NCBI GenBank assembly: GCA_964420395.1
Contig: CAYQTJ010000001.1
Span: 1-64,000, forward strand
DNA: 64,000 bases
DNA from: CAVSZB01 sp964420395
GTDB taxonomy: Bacteria; Krumholzibacteriota; Krumholzibacteriia; LZORAL124-64-63
Reading direction: 5' to 3'
Shown one piece after another: positions 17,089-27,300 of this stretch. The translations under genes were made by a program, and so were the position numbers. How positions within the stretch are numbered: position 1 is the first letter of the stretch; every line of letters starts with the position of its first letter. Below the pieces are notes generated by a model. The model worked only from the letters and a program-made list of their open reading frames with translations. It was not told where the DNA came from and did no database searches.

Positions 17089-17988
17089 ATGGCGGAAGTC
17101 ATCATCCATGAAGTCGGTCCCCGGGACGGCCTGCAGGCCGAGAAGCAGGTGGTCCCGACCGACCAGAAGCTCGGGTGGATCCGGTCGCTGATCGCCGCGG
17201 GCGTGGACATCGTCCAGGTCGGCTCGTTCGTGCACCCGGAGAAGGTGCCGCAGATGGCCGACACGGACGCGCTCTTCCACACCCTCGCTGCCGAGCCGAG
17301 GGGCGGGACGATCCTCTCGGGCCTCGTGCTCAACGAGAAGGGGCTCGAGCGCGGCCTCGCGTGCGGCGTGGAGATGTTCTGCCTCGGGGTCTCGGCCTCC
17401 GAGACGCACAGCATGAAGAACACCGGCATGGGGTCCGAGGAGGCTCAGCGCCGCATCGTAGCCACGGCCAGGGCGGCGGCAGCGGCCGGCGGAAAGGTCC
17501 AGGTGTCGGTGCAGAGCGCCTTCGGCTGCGGCTTCGAGGGCCTCGTGCCCGAACAGCGGGTCCTCGCCATCGTGGGCGCCTATCTCGAGGCCGGGCTCAC
17601 GAACATCAGCCTCGCGGACACCGCCGGCCACGCGCATCCCGGGCAGGTGCGACGGCTGTTCGGCAGGATCCGGGAACTCGCACCGGAGATCCGCTGCACG
17701 TGCCACTTCCACGACACCTACGGACTCGGCATGGCCAACGTCTATGCCGCGCTCGAGTCGGGAGTCGTGAGCTTCGAGACTTCGATCGCCGGCCTGGGCG
17801 GGTGTCCTTTCACGAAGGTCGCGGCCGGCAACGTGGCGACCGAGGACCTGGTCCACGCTCTCCGACGCGACGGCCTGCGTGCGGACATCAATCTCGACGC
17901 GATCATCGCCGTGGCCCGCGATGTCGCGGCGCATTTCGGCAGGGAGATGCCGGGCCGGGTCCACAAGACCGGACCGCTCTCCTGCTAG
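17089..17988 (+). CDS. HMG-CoA lyase-family carbon-carbon lyase
   Basis: 299 residues, the usual length for HMG-CoA lyase and too short for 2-isopropylmalate synthase, whose regulatory domain is missing. DRE-TIM landmarks are EVGPRDGLQAEK near the N-terminus, QSAFGCGFEG, CHFHDTYGLGMAN (metal His residues) and the lyase loop GLGGCPFTKVAAGNVATED with its catalytic Cys. It should cleave a 3-hydroxy-3-substituted acyl-CoA into two smaller units (for HMG-CoA, acetoacetate plus acetyl-CoA). The gene starts four bases after the dehydrogenase. The CoA transferase encoded next could make its CoA ester. Confidence 0.88.
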   Translation: MAEVIIHEVGPRDGLQAEKQVVPTDQKLGWIRSLIAAGVDIVQVGSFVHPEKVPQMADTDALFHTLAAEPRGGTILSGLVLNEKGLERGLACGVEMFCLGVSASETHSMKNTGMGSEEAQRRIVATARAAAAAGGKVQVSVQSAFGCGFEGLVPEQRVLAIVGAYLEAGLTNISLADTAGHAHPGQVRRLFGRIRELAPEIRCTCHFHDTYGLGMANVYAALESGVVSFETSIAGLGGCPFTKVAAGNVATEDLVHALRRDGLRADINLDAIIAVARDVAAHFGREMPGRVHKTGPLSC

Positions 17989-18000
17989 GCAGGAGTCCTC

Positions 18001-19206
18001 ATGACTGACCAACCGCGCATTCTCGACGGCATCAAGGTCCTCGACCTCACGAACGTCCTGTCCGGCCCGTTCGCCTCGCTCCACCTGGCGCTCCTGGGCG
18101 CCGAGGTCATCAAGATCGAGAACCCCAGGGACGGCGACCTGGCCCGCAAGCTCGGGATCGTTCCCGAGTACAACAAGCGGCTGATGGGGACGAGCTTCCT
18201 GGCGCAGAACTGCAACAAGAAATCGGTGACCCTCAATACCAAGAGCCCGGAGGGCAAGGAGATCCTCAAACGGCTCGTCAGGGATGCCGACGTGCTGATC
18301 GAGAATTTCCGGCCCGGCGTCATGGACCGCCTCGGGCTCGGCTACGCCGTCCTGCGCGAGATCAATCCCCGGCTCGTCTACTGCGGGATCTCCGGCTTCG
18401 GGCAGACCGGTCCGGACGCCGACAAGCCGGCCTACGACCAGATCATCCAGGGCCTGTCCGGCGAGATGGCGATCAACGGCGACGAGCGGCTGACGCCGCT
18501 GCGCGCCGGCTTCCCGGTCTGTGACACCGTGGGCGGGCTGAACGCCGCGTTCGCGGTCATGGCCGCCCTCTTCCACCGCCAGCGCACCGGCGCTGGCCAG
18601 TGCATCGACGTGGCGCTCCTCGACTCGATCATGCCGCTCATGGGCTGGGTGGTGGCGAATCTCCTGATCGGCGGGCACGAGCCGCCGGTCATGGGCAACG
18701 ACAACTTCACCGCGGCGCCGAGCGGCACTTTCACCACGCTCGACGGCCACATCAACATCGCCGCCAACAAGCAGGAGCAGTGGGAAGCCGTCTGCGATGT
18801 CCTCGAGCTCCCGGAACTGAAGGTCGATCCGCGCTTCCAGGAGCGCGACACCCGCAAGCGGAACCGCAAGGCCCTGACGCCGCTCCTCGAGGCGCGCCTC
18901 ACCCAGCAGCCGACGCTGCACTGGGTCGAGGCCCTGAACGCGCGCGACGTGCCGAGCGGCGAGATCCTGAGCCTGAAGCAGGCCTTGCGCCAGCCGCAGA
19001 TCGCGCACCGCGGGGTCCTGCAGAAGGTGGATGTGCCGGGCCTGGGGGAAATCGAGGTCTTCGGCCTCACCGCCCTGTTCGACGGCGCTGAGGGCTCGGT
19101 CACCACCCCGCCGCCGACGCTCGGACAGCACAACGTTGAAATCCTCGGTCGCCTGGGCTTCACCGAGGCCCAGCTCGCGGAACTCAAGCAGAAGGCAGTC
19201 ATCTGA
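18001..19206 (+). CDS. class III (CaiB/BaiF) CoA transferase
   Basis: 401 residues, the normal family length. It opens with LDGIKVLDLTNVLSGPFAS and continues with the GAEVIKIENP segment. The expected catalytic Asp lies in FPVCDTVGG, and GQCIDVALLDS marks the interlocked-dimer fold. It moves CoA between carboxylates such as succinate and a dicarboxylic or hydroxy acid. It starts 12 bases after the lyase gene with an AGGAG site. Relatives act on itaconate, citramalate, glutarate and 3-hydroxy-3-methylglutarate, which matches the lyase next to it. Confidence 0.9.
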   Translation: MTDQPRILDGIKVLDLTNVLSGPFASLHLALLGAEVIKIENPRDGDLARKLGIVPEYNKRLMGTSFLAQNCNKKSVTLNTKSPEGKEILKRLVRDADVLIENFRPGVMDRLGLGYAVLREINPRLVYCGISGFGQTGPDADKPAYDQIIQGLSGEMAINGDERLTPLRAGFPVCDTVGGLNAAFAVMAALFHRQRTGAGQCIDVALLDSIMPLMGWVVANLLIGGHEPPVMGNDNFTAAPSGTFTTLDGHINIAANKQEQWEAVCDVLELPELKVDPRFQERDTRKRNRKALTPLLEARLTQQPTLHWVEALNARDVPSGEILSLKQALRQPQIAHRGVLQKVDVPGLGEIEVFGLTALFDGAEGSVTTPPPTLGQHNVEILGRLGFTEAQLAELKQKAVI

Positions 19207-19232
19207 AACCCCGGCCGTGACGAGGTGCCACG

Positions 19233-20525
19233 ATGGGAATGACAGTGGTCGAGAAGATCCTGGCCAGGGCGGCGGGCGTGGAGGCCGTCAAGGCCCTTGA
19301 CATCACGGAGCCGCGGGTCGATCTCGCGATGTCGCACGAGAACGCGGCCCTGGTCATCAACCAGTTCAAGGAGATCTATCAGGGCACGGGACGCGAGCCC
19401 AGGCCCTGGGATCCCTCCCGCATCGCCATCATCTTCGATCACCGCGTGCCGGCCGAGGGGCCCAAGACCGCCACCAACCAGAAGCTCATCCGCGGTTTCG
19501 TGGCGCAGCACGGCATCGCCAGGTTCCACGACATCCGCGGCGACCTGGGCGGCATCTGCCACCAGATACTGCCCGAGCACGGCTACGTGAGGCCCGGCTA
19601 CGTGGTCGTCGGCACCGACAGCCATACGACCAGCCACGGAGCGCTGGGCTCCTTCGCCTTCGGCATCGGCGCCACCGAGATGGCCTCGGTCTGGACGCTC
19701 GGCGTGGCGCTCAACATCGAGGTGCCGCCGACGATCAAGGTCGTCGTCACCGGCAGGTTCCCGCAGCACGTCGGGCCGAAGGACCTGATCCTGCACCTGA
19801 TCGGTCGGCTCACGGCGCAGGGCGCGAACTTCCGGGTGCTCGAGTTCCACGGCGACACGATCCGGGCGATGTCCACGAGCGGGCGCCTCACCATCTGCAA
19901 CATGAGCGTCGAGGCCGGCGCCACGAGCGGCATCGTTCCCGCCGACGACGAGACCGAGCGCTACCTGCGCCAGGAGGCCGGTGTCTCCGGGCCCGTCGAG
20001 CGGGTCTTGCCGGACGCCGATGCCGTCTACGAGAAGGTCGTCGAGGTGGACGTGTCGCGGCTCGCGCCGCAGATCGCCTGTCCGCACATGGTGGACAACG
20101 TGAAGCCGGTCGGCGAGGTCGCCGGCAAGCCCATCCAGCAGGTCGTGATCGGCAGCTGCACGAACGGCCGCCTGGACGATCTGGAGATCGCCGCCGGGAT
20201 CCTCAGGGGCAGGAAGGTGGCGCAGGGCACCCGCATGCTGGTCTTCCCGGCCTCCGGGCGGATCTACGCCCGGGCCCTCGAGGCCGGCTACCTGCAGGAC
20301 TTCATGCAGGCCGGCGCCGTCGTGATGAACTCCGGCTGCGGGCCGTGCCTGGGCATCCATCAGGGGGCGCTCGGGGACGGTGAGGTGGCGCTCGCGACCA
20401 CGAATCGCAACTTCAAGGGGCGCATGGGCAACCCGAAGTCCGAGGTCTACCTGTGCAGCGCCGCCGTCGCCGCGGCCAGCGCCATCACCGGCGTCATCAC
20501 CGATCCGCGCGCAGGAGGGCGTTAA
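19233..20525 (+). CDS. aconitase-family hydro-lyase, large subunit (LeuC/DmdA-like)
   Basis: 430 residues. The three [4Fe-4S] ligands are visible in GSCTNGRLDD and NSGCGPCLGIHQG. Substrate-domain motifs are FDHRVPAEGPKTATNQ, VGTDSHTTSHGALGSFAFG and NRNFKGRMG. Large subunits of this split type work with the small subunit encoded two bases downstream to isomerise or dehydrate 2- or 3-substituted malates (isopropylmalate, homoaconitate, dimethylmalate, citramalate/mesaconate). The context favours a degradative role over leucine synthesis, but this is inference. Confidence 0.9.
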   Translation: MGMTVVEKILARAAGVEAVKALDITEPRVDLAMSHENAALVINQFKEIYQGTGREPRPWDPSRIAIIFDHRVPAEGPKTATNQKLIRGFVAQHGIARFHDIRGDLGGICHQILPEHGYVRPGYVVVGTDSHTTSHGALGSFAFGIGATEMASVWTLGVALNIEVPPTIKVVVTGRFPQHVGPKDLILHLIGRLTAQGANFRVLEFHGDTIRAMSTSGRLTICNMSVEAGATSGIVPADDETERYLRQEAGVSGPVERVLPDADAVYEKVVEVDVSRLAPQIACPHMVDNVKPVGEVAGKPIQQVVIGSCTNGRLDDLEIAAGILRGRKVAQGTRMLVFPASGRIYARALEAGYLQDFMQAGAVVMNSGCGPCLGIHQGALGDGEVALATTNRNFKGRMGNPKSEVYLCSAAVAAASAITGVITDPRAGGR

Positions 20526-20526
20526 C

Positions 20527-21024
20527 ATGGGCAAGGTCGTACTCAAGCTCGGCAAGGACATCAGCACCGATGACATCTATCCCGGGCGGTTCATGGCCAC
20601 GGTCCTGCCGACGGAGACCCCGCAGTTCTGCTTCAACGATCGCACGGAGTTCAACGGTCGGCTCAAGGCCGGGGCGATTCCGGCGGGCAGCGTCGTCGTC
20701 GCCGACGAGAACTTCGGCTGCGGCTCGAGCCGCGAGCAGGCGGTAAGCGCCATCCGCGGCCACGAACTCATCATCATCGCCCGGAGCATCGCGCGCATCT
20801 TCCTGCAGAACGCCATCAACCTCGGCCTGAACCTGATCATCTGCCCGACCATCGAGGCGAACGAGGGGGACGAGATCGAACTCGTGCCCGGCAAGGTCGT
20901 GAACAGGACCAGCGGCAGGGAGTTCGCCACCGTGTCGCTGCCGCCGGCGCGCCAGGCGATCATCGACGCGGGCGGGCTCATCCCCTATACGCGCCAGAAG
21001 CTGCTCGAGCTGCCGGCCCGCTGA
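20527..21024 (+). CDS. aconitase-family hydro-lyase, small subunit (LeuD/DmdB-like)
   Basis: 165 residues from the ATG at 20527, one base after the large-subunit stop, with GCAGGAGGGCG as ribosome-binding site. It has the swivel-domain motifs KDISTDDIYPGRF, ENFGCGSSREQA and IARSIARIFLQNAINLGL. The length fits the stand-alone small subunits of archaeal-type isopropylmalate/homoaconitate isomerases. It closes the cassette; the next gene belongs to the metal-efflux operon. Confidence 0.9.
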   Translation: MGKVVLKLGKDISTDDIYPGRFMATVLPTETPQFCFNDRTEFNGRLKAGAIPAGSVVVADENFGCGSSREQAVSAIRGHELIIIARSIARIFLQNAINLGLNLIICPTIEANEGDEIELVPGKVVNRTSGREFATVSLPPARQAIIDAGGLIPYTRQKLLELPAR

Positions 21025-21174
21025 GTTCGCCGGCCGCGGCGGTCGCTGTCGCCGGCATGGCCGATGTCCCGTGCCGGCGGGAGTGCGTGTGCCCCGAGGG
21101 GAGGAACCGGCGGCGTCGTGGCCTTGACGCTGGGGGCGGAGGGACATAGCGTAGGCGTCTGCTTGGGAGGGCGC

Positions 21175-21591
21175 ATGGCGTTCGGTGATGGGCAGCGACG
21201 GCAGCGGCGGGGCGGCGGTGGGCTCATGCTCTTGGCCGCCTTGGCGTTGCTGGGGGTCGGCGGAGTGCCGGTCGTGCTGTGCCATGCGCCGGGGGGGCAT
21301 CTGGCGGTCGAGCTGGCGGGGCGGGGGTGTGCGCCGGCCACGGCGGCTGGCGAGGATGCGCCGAACGGCGGTTGTGACGCCTGTGGTGTGGAGGCGGCCG
21401 AGGGGTGCAGTGATTCGCCGGTTTCGCTCAGTGCGGTGTTGATGGGGGGTGGGGCGCGGGTCCTGCCTGTTGTGGCGCCGGTCGTGGTGGCGCCGTTCGC
21501 TGCTGCTGTGATGGACTTGCCGGGGTGGGTGGGGGACGGCTGCGGGCCGGACCTCTTCTTGCCGGCGCGCTCCTGCGTGCTGCGCAGCTGA
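21175..21591 (+). CDS. small Cys-rich secreted/periplasmic protein heading a metal-efflux operon
   Basis: 138 residues from the ATG at 21175 (GGGAGGG site); an in-frame ATG at 21064 would add a non-signal extension. A hydrophobic segment (LMLLAALALLGVGG) acts as signal or anchor. It is followed by the pattern VVLCHAPGGHLAVELAGRGC and a cluster of Cys residues (GGCDACGVEAAEGC). Small proteins with this LC-x-GGH-x-E...C layout commonly precede CzcCBA-type genes, and a metal-sensing or chaperone role would fit. No named family is certain. Confidence 0.6.
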   Translation: MAFGDGQRRQRRGGGGLMLLAALALLGVGGVPVVLCHAPGGHLAVELAGRGCAPATAAGEDAPNGGCDACGVEAAEGCSDSPVSLSAVLMGGGARVLPVVAPVVVAPFAAAVMDLPGWVGDGCGPDLFLPARSCVLRS

Positions 21592-21672
21592 TTTTCCGCG
21601 GATCATCGTGAATGGGGTCGCTCGCGCGGGGCGCGCGGGTGTGGCTGTCTGCGTGCGCGAGGAGAGGCTGCG

Positions 21673-22944
21673 ATGCGTGCGGATGTCTGTTGGCGGGCGG
21701 GGGGCGGGCTGGCGGTGGCGCTGGGGTGGCTGCTGACGGCGGGGCCGGCGGTCGGGGGGGAGGAACTCACCCTGGCCGAGTGCCGGGCGCGCGTGCTGGC
21801 GACGAGTCCGGTGCTGGCGGCGGCGGGGGCCGATTCGGCGGCGGCGGCGGGGGCGGCGCGGCAGGCGGGGGCAGTGCCTAATCCCGAGCTCTCCTTCGAG
21901 GTGGAGAACTTCGGCGGCGACCTGCCGCGGTGGGGGGAGGCGGAGGTCACCTGGTCGCTGGCGCAGAACCTCGGGTTCCTCGCGCGGCGGGGGGCGGCGG
22001 CGGAGGCGGGGCGGCGGGGACGGGAGGAGGCGGCGGCCGGCCTCGTGGCGACGCGGCGCGATCTGCTCGTCGAGGTCGAGCGGCGGTTCGTGGCGCTGCA
22101 GGTCGCGCAGCGGCGGGCGGAGCTGCTCGACGGCGAGGTGGCCGTGGCGGACTCGCTGCTGGCGGCGGTGGCGGCGCTGGTGGCGGCGGGGGAGGTGTCG
22201 CCGGTGGAGCTGTCGCGTGCGCGGGGGGAGCGGGCGCTGGCGGCGATCGACCGGGACGCGGCGGTGGCGGGGACGCGGCGCGCGGGGACGGCGCTGGCGG
22301 AGCTGTGGGGCGGGGAGGGTGGCGAGCCGGCGCGGGCGGCGGGGGAACTGGCGACGGAGGTCGCGGCGCCGGCGCGGGCGGAGGTGGGCGACTGGCCGGG
22401 GGCGAACCCGGAGCTGGCGCGGCAGGCGGCCGTGGTGGCGCGGCAGGCGGCGCTGGCGCGGCTGGCGCGGGCGGGGCGGTGGCCCGATCCGACGGCCGCG
22501 GGGGGGGTGCGGCGGTTCGCGGCGAGCGGGGAGCGGGCGCTGGTGGCGTCGGTCGCGCTGCCGCTGCCGCTGTTCGACCGCGGGGGCGGGGCGGTGGCGG
22601 AGGCGGCGGCGCGGGAGGCGCAGGCGCGGCACGAGCTGCAGGCGCTCCGCGATCGGCTGCGCGCGGCGCGGCTGGCGGCGTGGGACGACCTGGACGCGGC
22701 GGTCGCGGCGGAGCGGGCGCTGCGGGAGACGGTGGTGCCGGAGGCGGCGCGGGTGCGGGCCGCGCTGGACGAGGGGTACCGGCGGGGCAAGTTCGGCCTG
22801 CTCGACGCGCTCGACGCGCGCCGCACGCTGGCGGCGGCGCGGCTGCGGCAGCTCGATGCGCTGGCGGCGCTGCACGCGGCGCGCCTGGAACTGGAATCAC
22901 TGCTGGGGACGCCGCTGGCGGCGCCCGGGGGAGAGACGCCATGA
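21673..22944 (+). CDS. outer-membrane efflux channel (CzcC/CusC-like, TolC fold)
   Basis: 423 residues with a signal peptide (to about residue 28, TAGPAVGG). The TolC-type repeat is visible: LTLAECRARVLATSPVLAAA, the VPNPELSFEVENFGGD segment typical of CzcC proteins, long Ala/Arg/Glu-rich helices, and a second half with RGKFGLLDALDARRTL. It forms the outer-membrane exit duct. Its stop overlaps the start of the membrane-fusion gene (ATGA). Confidence 0.88.
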   Translation: MRADVCWRAGGGLAVALGWLLTAGPAVGGEELTLAECRARVLATSPVLAAAGADSAAAAGAARQAGAVPNPELSFEVENFGGDLPRWGEAEVTWSLAQNLGFLARRGAAAEAGRRGREEAAAGLVATRRDLLVEVERRFVALQVAQRRAELLDGEVAVADSLLAAVAALVAAGEVSPVELSRARGERALAAIDRDAAVAGTRRAGTALAELWGGEGGEPARAAGELATEVAAPARAEVGDWPGANPELARQAAVVARQAALARLARAGRWPDPTAAGGVRRFAASGERALVASVALPLPLFDRGGGAVAEAAAREAQARHELQALRDRLRAARLAAWDDLDAAVAAERALRETVVPEAARVRAALDEGYRRGKFGLLDALDARRTLAAARLRQLDALAALHAARLELESLLGTPLAAPGGETP

Positions 22945-24278
22945 CGATCGCCATCATGCACGGACGTCGCCGCCTGGCGGCCACGGCGCTGTTGCTGGCC
23001 GCGGCGGCGGTCGGGGGCGCCGGCTGCGGCGCGCGCGGGAACGCGACGGACGGGGCGGCGCGCGCGCCGGAGTCGGCGGCGCACGCCGAAGAGGCGCCCG
23101 AGATCTCCGACCTGGACCGTGGCGAGGCGGAGCTGTTCGCCGCGGTCTGCGAGCACGACATCGCGCAGCACACGTGCGACGAGTGCCGCTACGAGCTGGG
23201 CCTGGTCAAGGTCGACTCGGCGCTGGCCGGGCCGGACGGGCTGCTGCAGACCGTCACGGTGGCGGAGCGGGGCCTGCCGGCGGTGCTGGAGCTGGACGGC
23301 GAGGCGCAGCTCGACGCGGAGCGGGCCGTGCGGGTGACGTCGCGCGCGGACGGCACGGTGCGCGAGGTGCTGGTGGACGTGGGGAGCGTCGTGAAGAGGG
23401 GGCAGCCGCTGCTGCGGATCGCCAGCCCCGCCTGGGCGCAGGAGCGGGCCGACTGGCTGCAGGCGCGGGCGGGGCACGCGCTGGCGCGGGCGGCGGCGGA
23501 GCGCGAGGCCGAACTCCACGCGCAGGGGATCTGCCCGCAGAAGGACCTCCTGGAGGCGGAGGCGGAGCGGGCGCGCGCGGCGGCCGCCGAGATGGCCGCG
23601 GCGGAGCGGCTGCGGGCGCACGGACTGGACGCGGCCGGGCTGGCGGCGCTGGCGCGCGATCCCGACGGCTCGCCGCTCTTGACCGTGACCGCCCCGCTCG
23701 CCGGCACCGTGCTCGAGCGCGACCTGGGGCCGGGCCGGCAGGTGGCGGCGGACCAGCCGCTGCTGCTGGTGGCGGACGTCACCCGGATCTGGGTGCTGGC
23801 GAGCCTGCGGGAGCACGAGATCGGGCCGCTGCTGGCGGCGCGCGGGGCGGGGGAGGTGCCGGCGGAGGTGACGCTGCACTTCCTGCCCGGCCGGGTCCTG
23901 AACGGGCGGCTGGAGGCGGTCGGCGGCACGCTCGACGAGAGCACCCGCACCGCGCGGGCGCGCATCGTCGTGGACAACGCGGCGGGGCTGCTGCGGCCCG
24001 GGATGTTCGCGCACGTCCGGCTGCGGCTGCCGGGTGGCGCCGGGGCCCTCGCCGTGCCGGCCGAGGCGGTGCTCGAGGACGCGGGGCGCTCGTTCGTCTT
24101 CGTGGCGGCGCGGCCGGGGTACTTCCTGCGCCGCCCGGTCACGACCGGACGCGCGGAGGACGGCTGGGTGGAGATCGCCGGCGGCCTGGCGCCGGGACAG
24201 GTCGTGGCCGCGCGCGGCGCGTTCCTGCTCAAGTCCGATGTGCTGCGCGCCAAGATGGGCGCCGGCTGCGCCGACTGA
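22941..24278 (+). CDS. periplasmic membrane-fusion protein with Cys/His metal site (CzcB/CusB-like)
   Basis: 445 residues. A lipobox-like GGAGCG near residue 30 suggests a lipoprotein. A metal-binding motif, CEHDIAQHTCDECRYELG (Cys70, His72, Cys79, Cys82), precedes the adaptor domains. Such motifs are typical of adaptors for divalent or monovalent metal efflux. A lipoyl/hairpin region follows (TSRADGTVREVLVDVGSVV), then the barrel with ESTRTARARIVVDN. It bridges the RND pump and the outer-membrane channel. It overlaps the preceding gene by four bases. Confidence 0.9.
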   Translation: MTIAIMHGRRRLAATALLLAAAAVGGAGCGARGNATDGAARAPESAAHAEEAPEISDLDRGEAELFAAVCEHDIAQHTCDECRYELGLVKVDSALAGPDGLLQTVTVAERGLPAVLELDGEAQLDAERAVRVTSRADGTVREVLVDVGSVVKRGQPLLRIASPAWAQERADWLQARAGHALARAAAEREAELHAQGICPQKDLLEAEAERARAAAAEMAAAERLRAHGLDAAGLAALARDPDGSPLLTVTAPLAGTVLERDLGPGRQVAADQPLLLVADVTRIWVLASLREHEIGPLLAARGAGEVPAEVTLHFLPGRVLNGRLEAVGGTLDESTRTARARIVVDNAAGLLRPGMFAHVRLRLPGGAGALAVPAEAVLEDAGRSFVFVAARPGYFLRRPVTTGRAEDGWVEIAGGLAPGQVVAARGAFLLKSDVLRAKMGAGCAD

Positions 24279-24300
24279 CCCGCACCGGAGGACGACGCCG

Positions 24301-27300
24301 ATGAATCGCTGGTTCGCCGCCCTGCTGGCGCGCCGCTGGCCGGTGCTGGTCGCCGGGGCGCTGGTGGCCGCGCTCGGCGCGGCCGTCTGGCTGCGCCTGC
24401 CGGTGGACGCCTTTCCCGACGTCACCAACGTGCAGGTGATGGTCCTGACCCGGGCCGAGGGGCTCGGCGCGGAGGAGGTCGAGCAGCGGGTCTCGTACCC
24501 GCTCGAGCAGCGCATGGGGGGGCTGCCGCGGCTGCAGCTGGTGCGGTCGCTGTCGCGGGCGGGGCTGTCGCAGGTGGTGGTGGTGTTCGCCGACGGCACC
24601 GATCCGTGGTTCGCGCGGCAGGTGGTGTTCGAGCGGCTGCAGGAGGCGCGCGAGGCGCTGCCGGACGGACTCGAGCCGGAGCTGGCGCCGCTGAGCACCG
24701 GCCTCGGGGAGATCTTCCAGTACACGGTCGAGGGGGACAGCCTGTCCCTCGCCGAGCGGCGGGCGATCCAGGACTGGCTGGTGGCGCCGCGGCTGCGCGC
24801 GGTGGCAGGCGTGACCGAGGTGAACAGCTTCGGCGGGCTGGTCCGGCAGATCGAGGTGCGGGCGCACCCGGGGCGCCTGGCCGAGTACGGGCTGTCGCCG
24901 CGCGACCTGGTGGAGGCGCTGGCGCGCGACAACACGAACGTGGGCGCCGGCTTCATCGTGCACGGCTGGGAGCAGACCTACCTGCTCGGCCGCGGCCAGT
25001 TCGCCGCGCCGGACGACATCGGCCGGGTCGTGCTGCGGGCGCGCGACGGCGCCGCGGTCACGGTGGCCGACGTGGCCGAGGTCGTCGAGGGGGCGATGAC
25101 GCGGCAGGGGGCGGTCACCCGCGACGGGCGGGGCGAGACGGTGGCCGGCATGGTCATCATGCTGCGCGGCGAGAACTCCCGCACGGTCGTGGAGCGGGTC
25201 AAGGCGGCGGTGGCGGCCATCGGCGCGGCGCTGCCGGCCGGCGCGCGGCTGGACGTCTTCTACGACCGCACCGGGCTGATCGAGGCGTGCGTGCGCACGG
25301 TCACCGACGCGCTGCTGCAGGGGGGGCTGTTCGTCATCCTCGTGCTCTGCCTGTTCCTGGCCGAGGTGCGCACGGCGCTGATCGTCGTGCTGTCGCTGCC
25401 GCTGACCTTCCTGGTGGCGTTCCTGATCATGGGGGCCGCCGGCCTTTCGGCCAACCTGATGAGCCTGGGCGGCCTCGCCTTCTCGGTCGGCATGGTGGTC
25501 GACGCCTCGATCGTCATCGTGGAGAACGTGCGGCGGCACCTGGCGCGGGCCGCGCCGGAGCGGTCGCGGCGCGAGGTGGCGGTGGCGGCGCTGACGGAGG
25601 TGGCGCGGCCGGTCGCCTTCTCGGTGCTGATCATGGCGCTGGTGCTGGTGCCGCTGCTGACGCTGCAGGGGGTCGAGGGGAAGATGTTCCGGCCCCTCGC
25701 GCTGACGCTGCTGTTCGCCCTGCTCGCCTCGCTCGCCGTGGCGCTGACCGTGGTGCCGGTGCTGGCGGAGACGTTCCTGGCGCGGCGGCCGGAGCGGGAG
25801 TTCGGCGCCGTGCGGCGCTTCCACGCCGGCTACCTGGCGCTGCTGCGGGGGGCCCTGGCGCGGCCGCGCCTCACCCTGGCGCTGGCGCTGGCGACCCTGC
25901 TGCCGGCGGTGGCGCTGGTGCCGCGGCTCGGCACGGAGTTCATCCCGACGCTCGACGAGGGGGCGATCGCGATCAACGTCGTGCGGCTGCCGAACGCCTC
26001 GCTCGCCGGCTCGGTGGCGGTGGCGGGGGAGCTGGAGCGGCGGCTGCTGCGCTTCCCGGAGGTGGCCACGGTGGTCGCGAAGAGCGGCCGGGCGGAGATC
26101 TCCGAGGATCCGATGGGGCCGGAGCAGACCGACCTGTTCGTCATGCTCAAGCCGCGCCGCCAGTGGGGCGCCGGACGGGACCGCGAGGCGCTCGTGGCGG
26201 CGATGAACGCCGAGCTGTCGCGCGTACCGGGGCTGCGCTACTCGTTCTCCCAGCCGATCGCCCTGCGGGTGAACGAACTGATCTCGGGCGTGAAGAGCGA
26301 CCTGGCGGTGAAGGTGTTCGGGCCGGACCTGGGGCGGCTGAAGGAGATCGCCGACCGCACCGCGTCCATCCTGATGGGGGTGCCCGGCGCCGGCGACATC
26401 AAGGTGGAACAGGTGGTCGGCATGACCGAGATGATCGTCGAGCCGGACCGGCACGCGCTGGCGCGCTACGGCCTGAACGCCGCCGACCTGGGCGAACTGC
26501 TCGCGATCGGGGTGGCGGGGCGGCAGGTCGGCGCGCTGGTGGAGGGGGAGCGCCGGCACCCGATCGTGGTGCGCTACCCGGAGGCGGAGCGGGGCGACGC
26601 GGCGGCGCTGGCCGGGCTGCTGCTGGTCGCGCCCGGCGGCGCGCGGGTGCCGCTGGGGCAGGTGGCGCGGCTCGTGCCGCGGGAGGGGCCGGCGCAGGTG
26701 AGCCGGGAGAACGGCGCGCGGCGGGTCGTGGTGGAGGCGAACGTGCGGGGGCGCGACCTGGGCGGCTTCGTGGGCGAGGTGCGCGCGCGCCTGCGCGAGG
26801 TGGAGGCGGCACTGCCGCCCGGCTACTGGCTGGCGTACGGCGGCCAGTTCGAGAACCAGCAGCGGGCGATGCGGCAGCTGGCGCTGGTGGTGCCGCTGGC
26901 GCTCGTCCTGATCGCCGGGCTGCTGTACGGGGCGCTCGGCTCGGCGCGCGGCGCGCTGCTGGTGATCCTCAACCTGCCGTTCGCGCTCGTGGGCGGCGTG
27001 GCCGCCGCCGTCGCGCTGCGGATGCACCTGTCGGTGTCGGCGGCGGTGGCGTTCATCGTCCTGCTCGGCATCGCGGTGCAGAACGGCGTGGTGCTGCTGG
27101 CGTTCCTGCGCCAGCTGCGCGAGGCGGGACGGACGCCGGCCGAGGCGGTGGTGGAGGGGTGCGACCTGCGCTTCAAGCCGCTGTTCATGACCGCGCTCAC
27201 CAGCTTCATCGGGCACCTGCCGATGCTGCTGGCGACCGGCTCCGGCGCGGACATCCAGAAGCCGCTGGCGGCGATCGTCATGGGGGGGATCGTGACCTCG

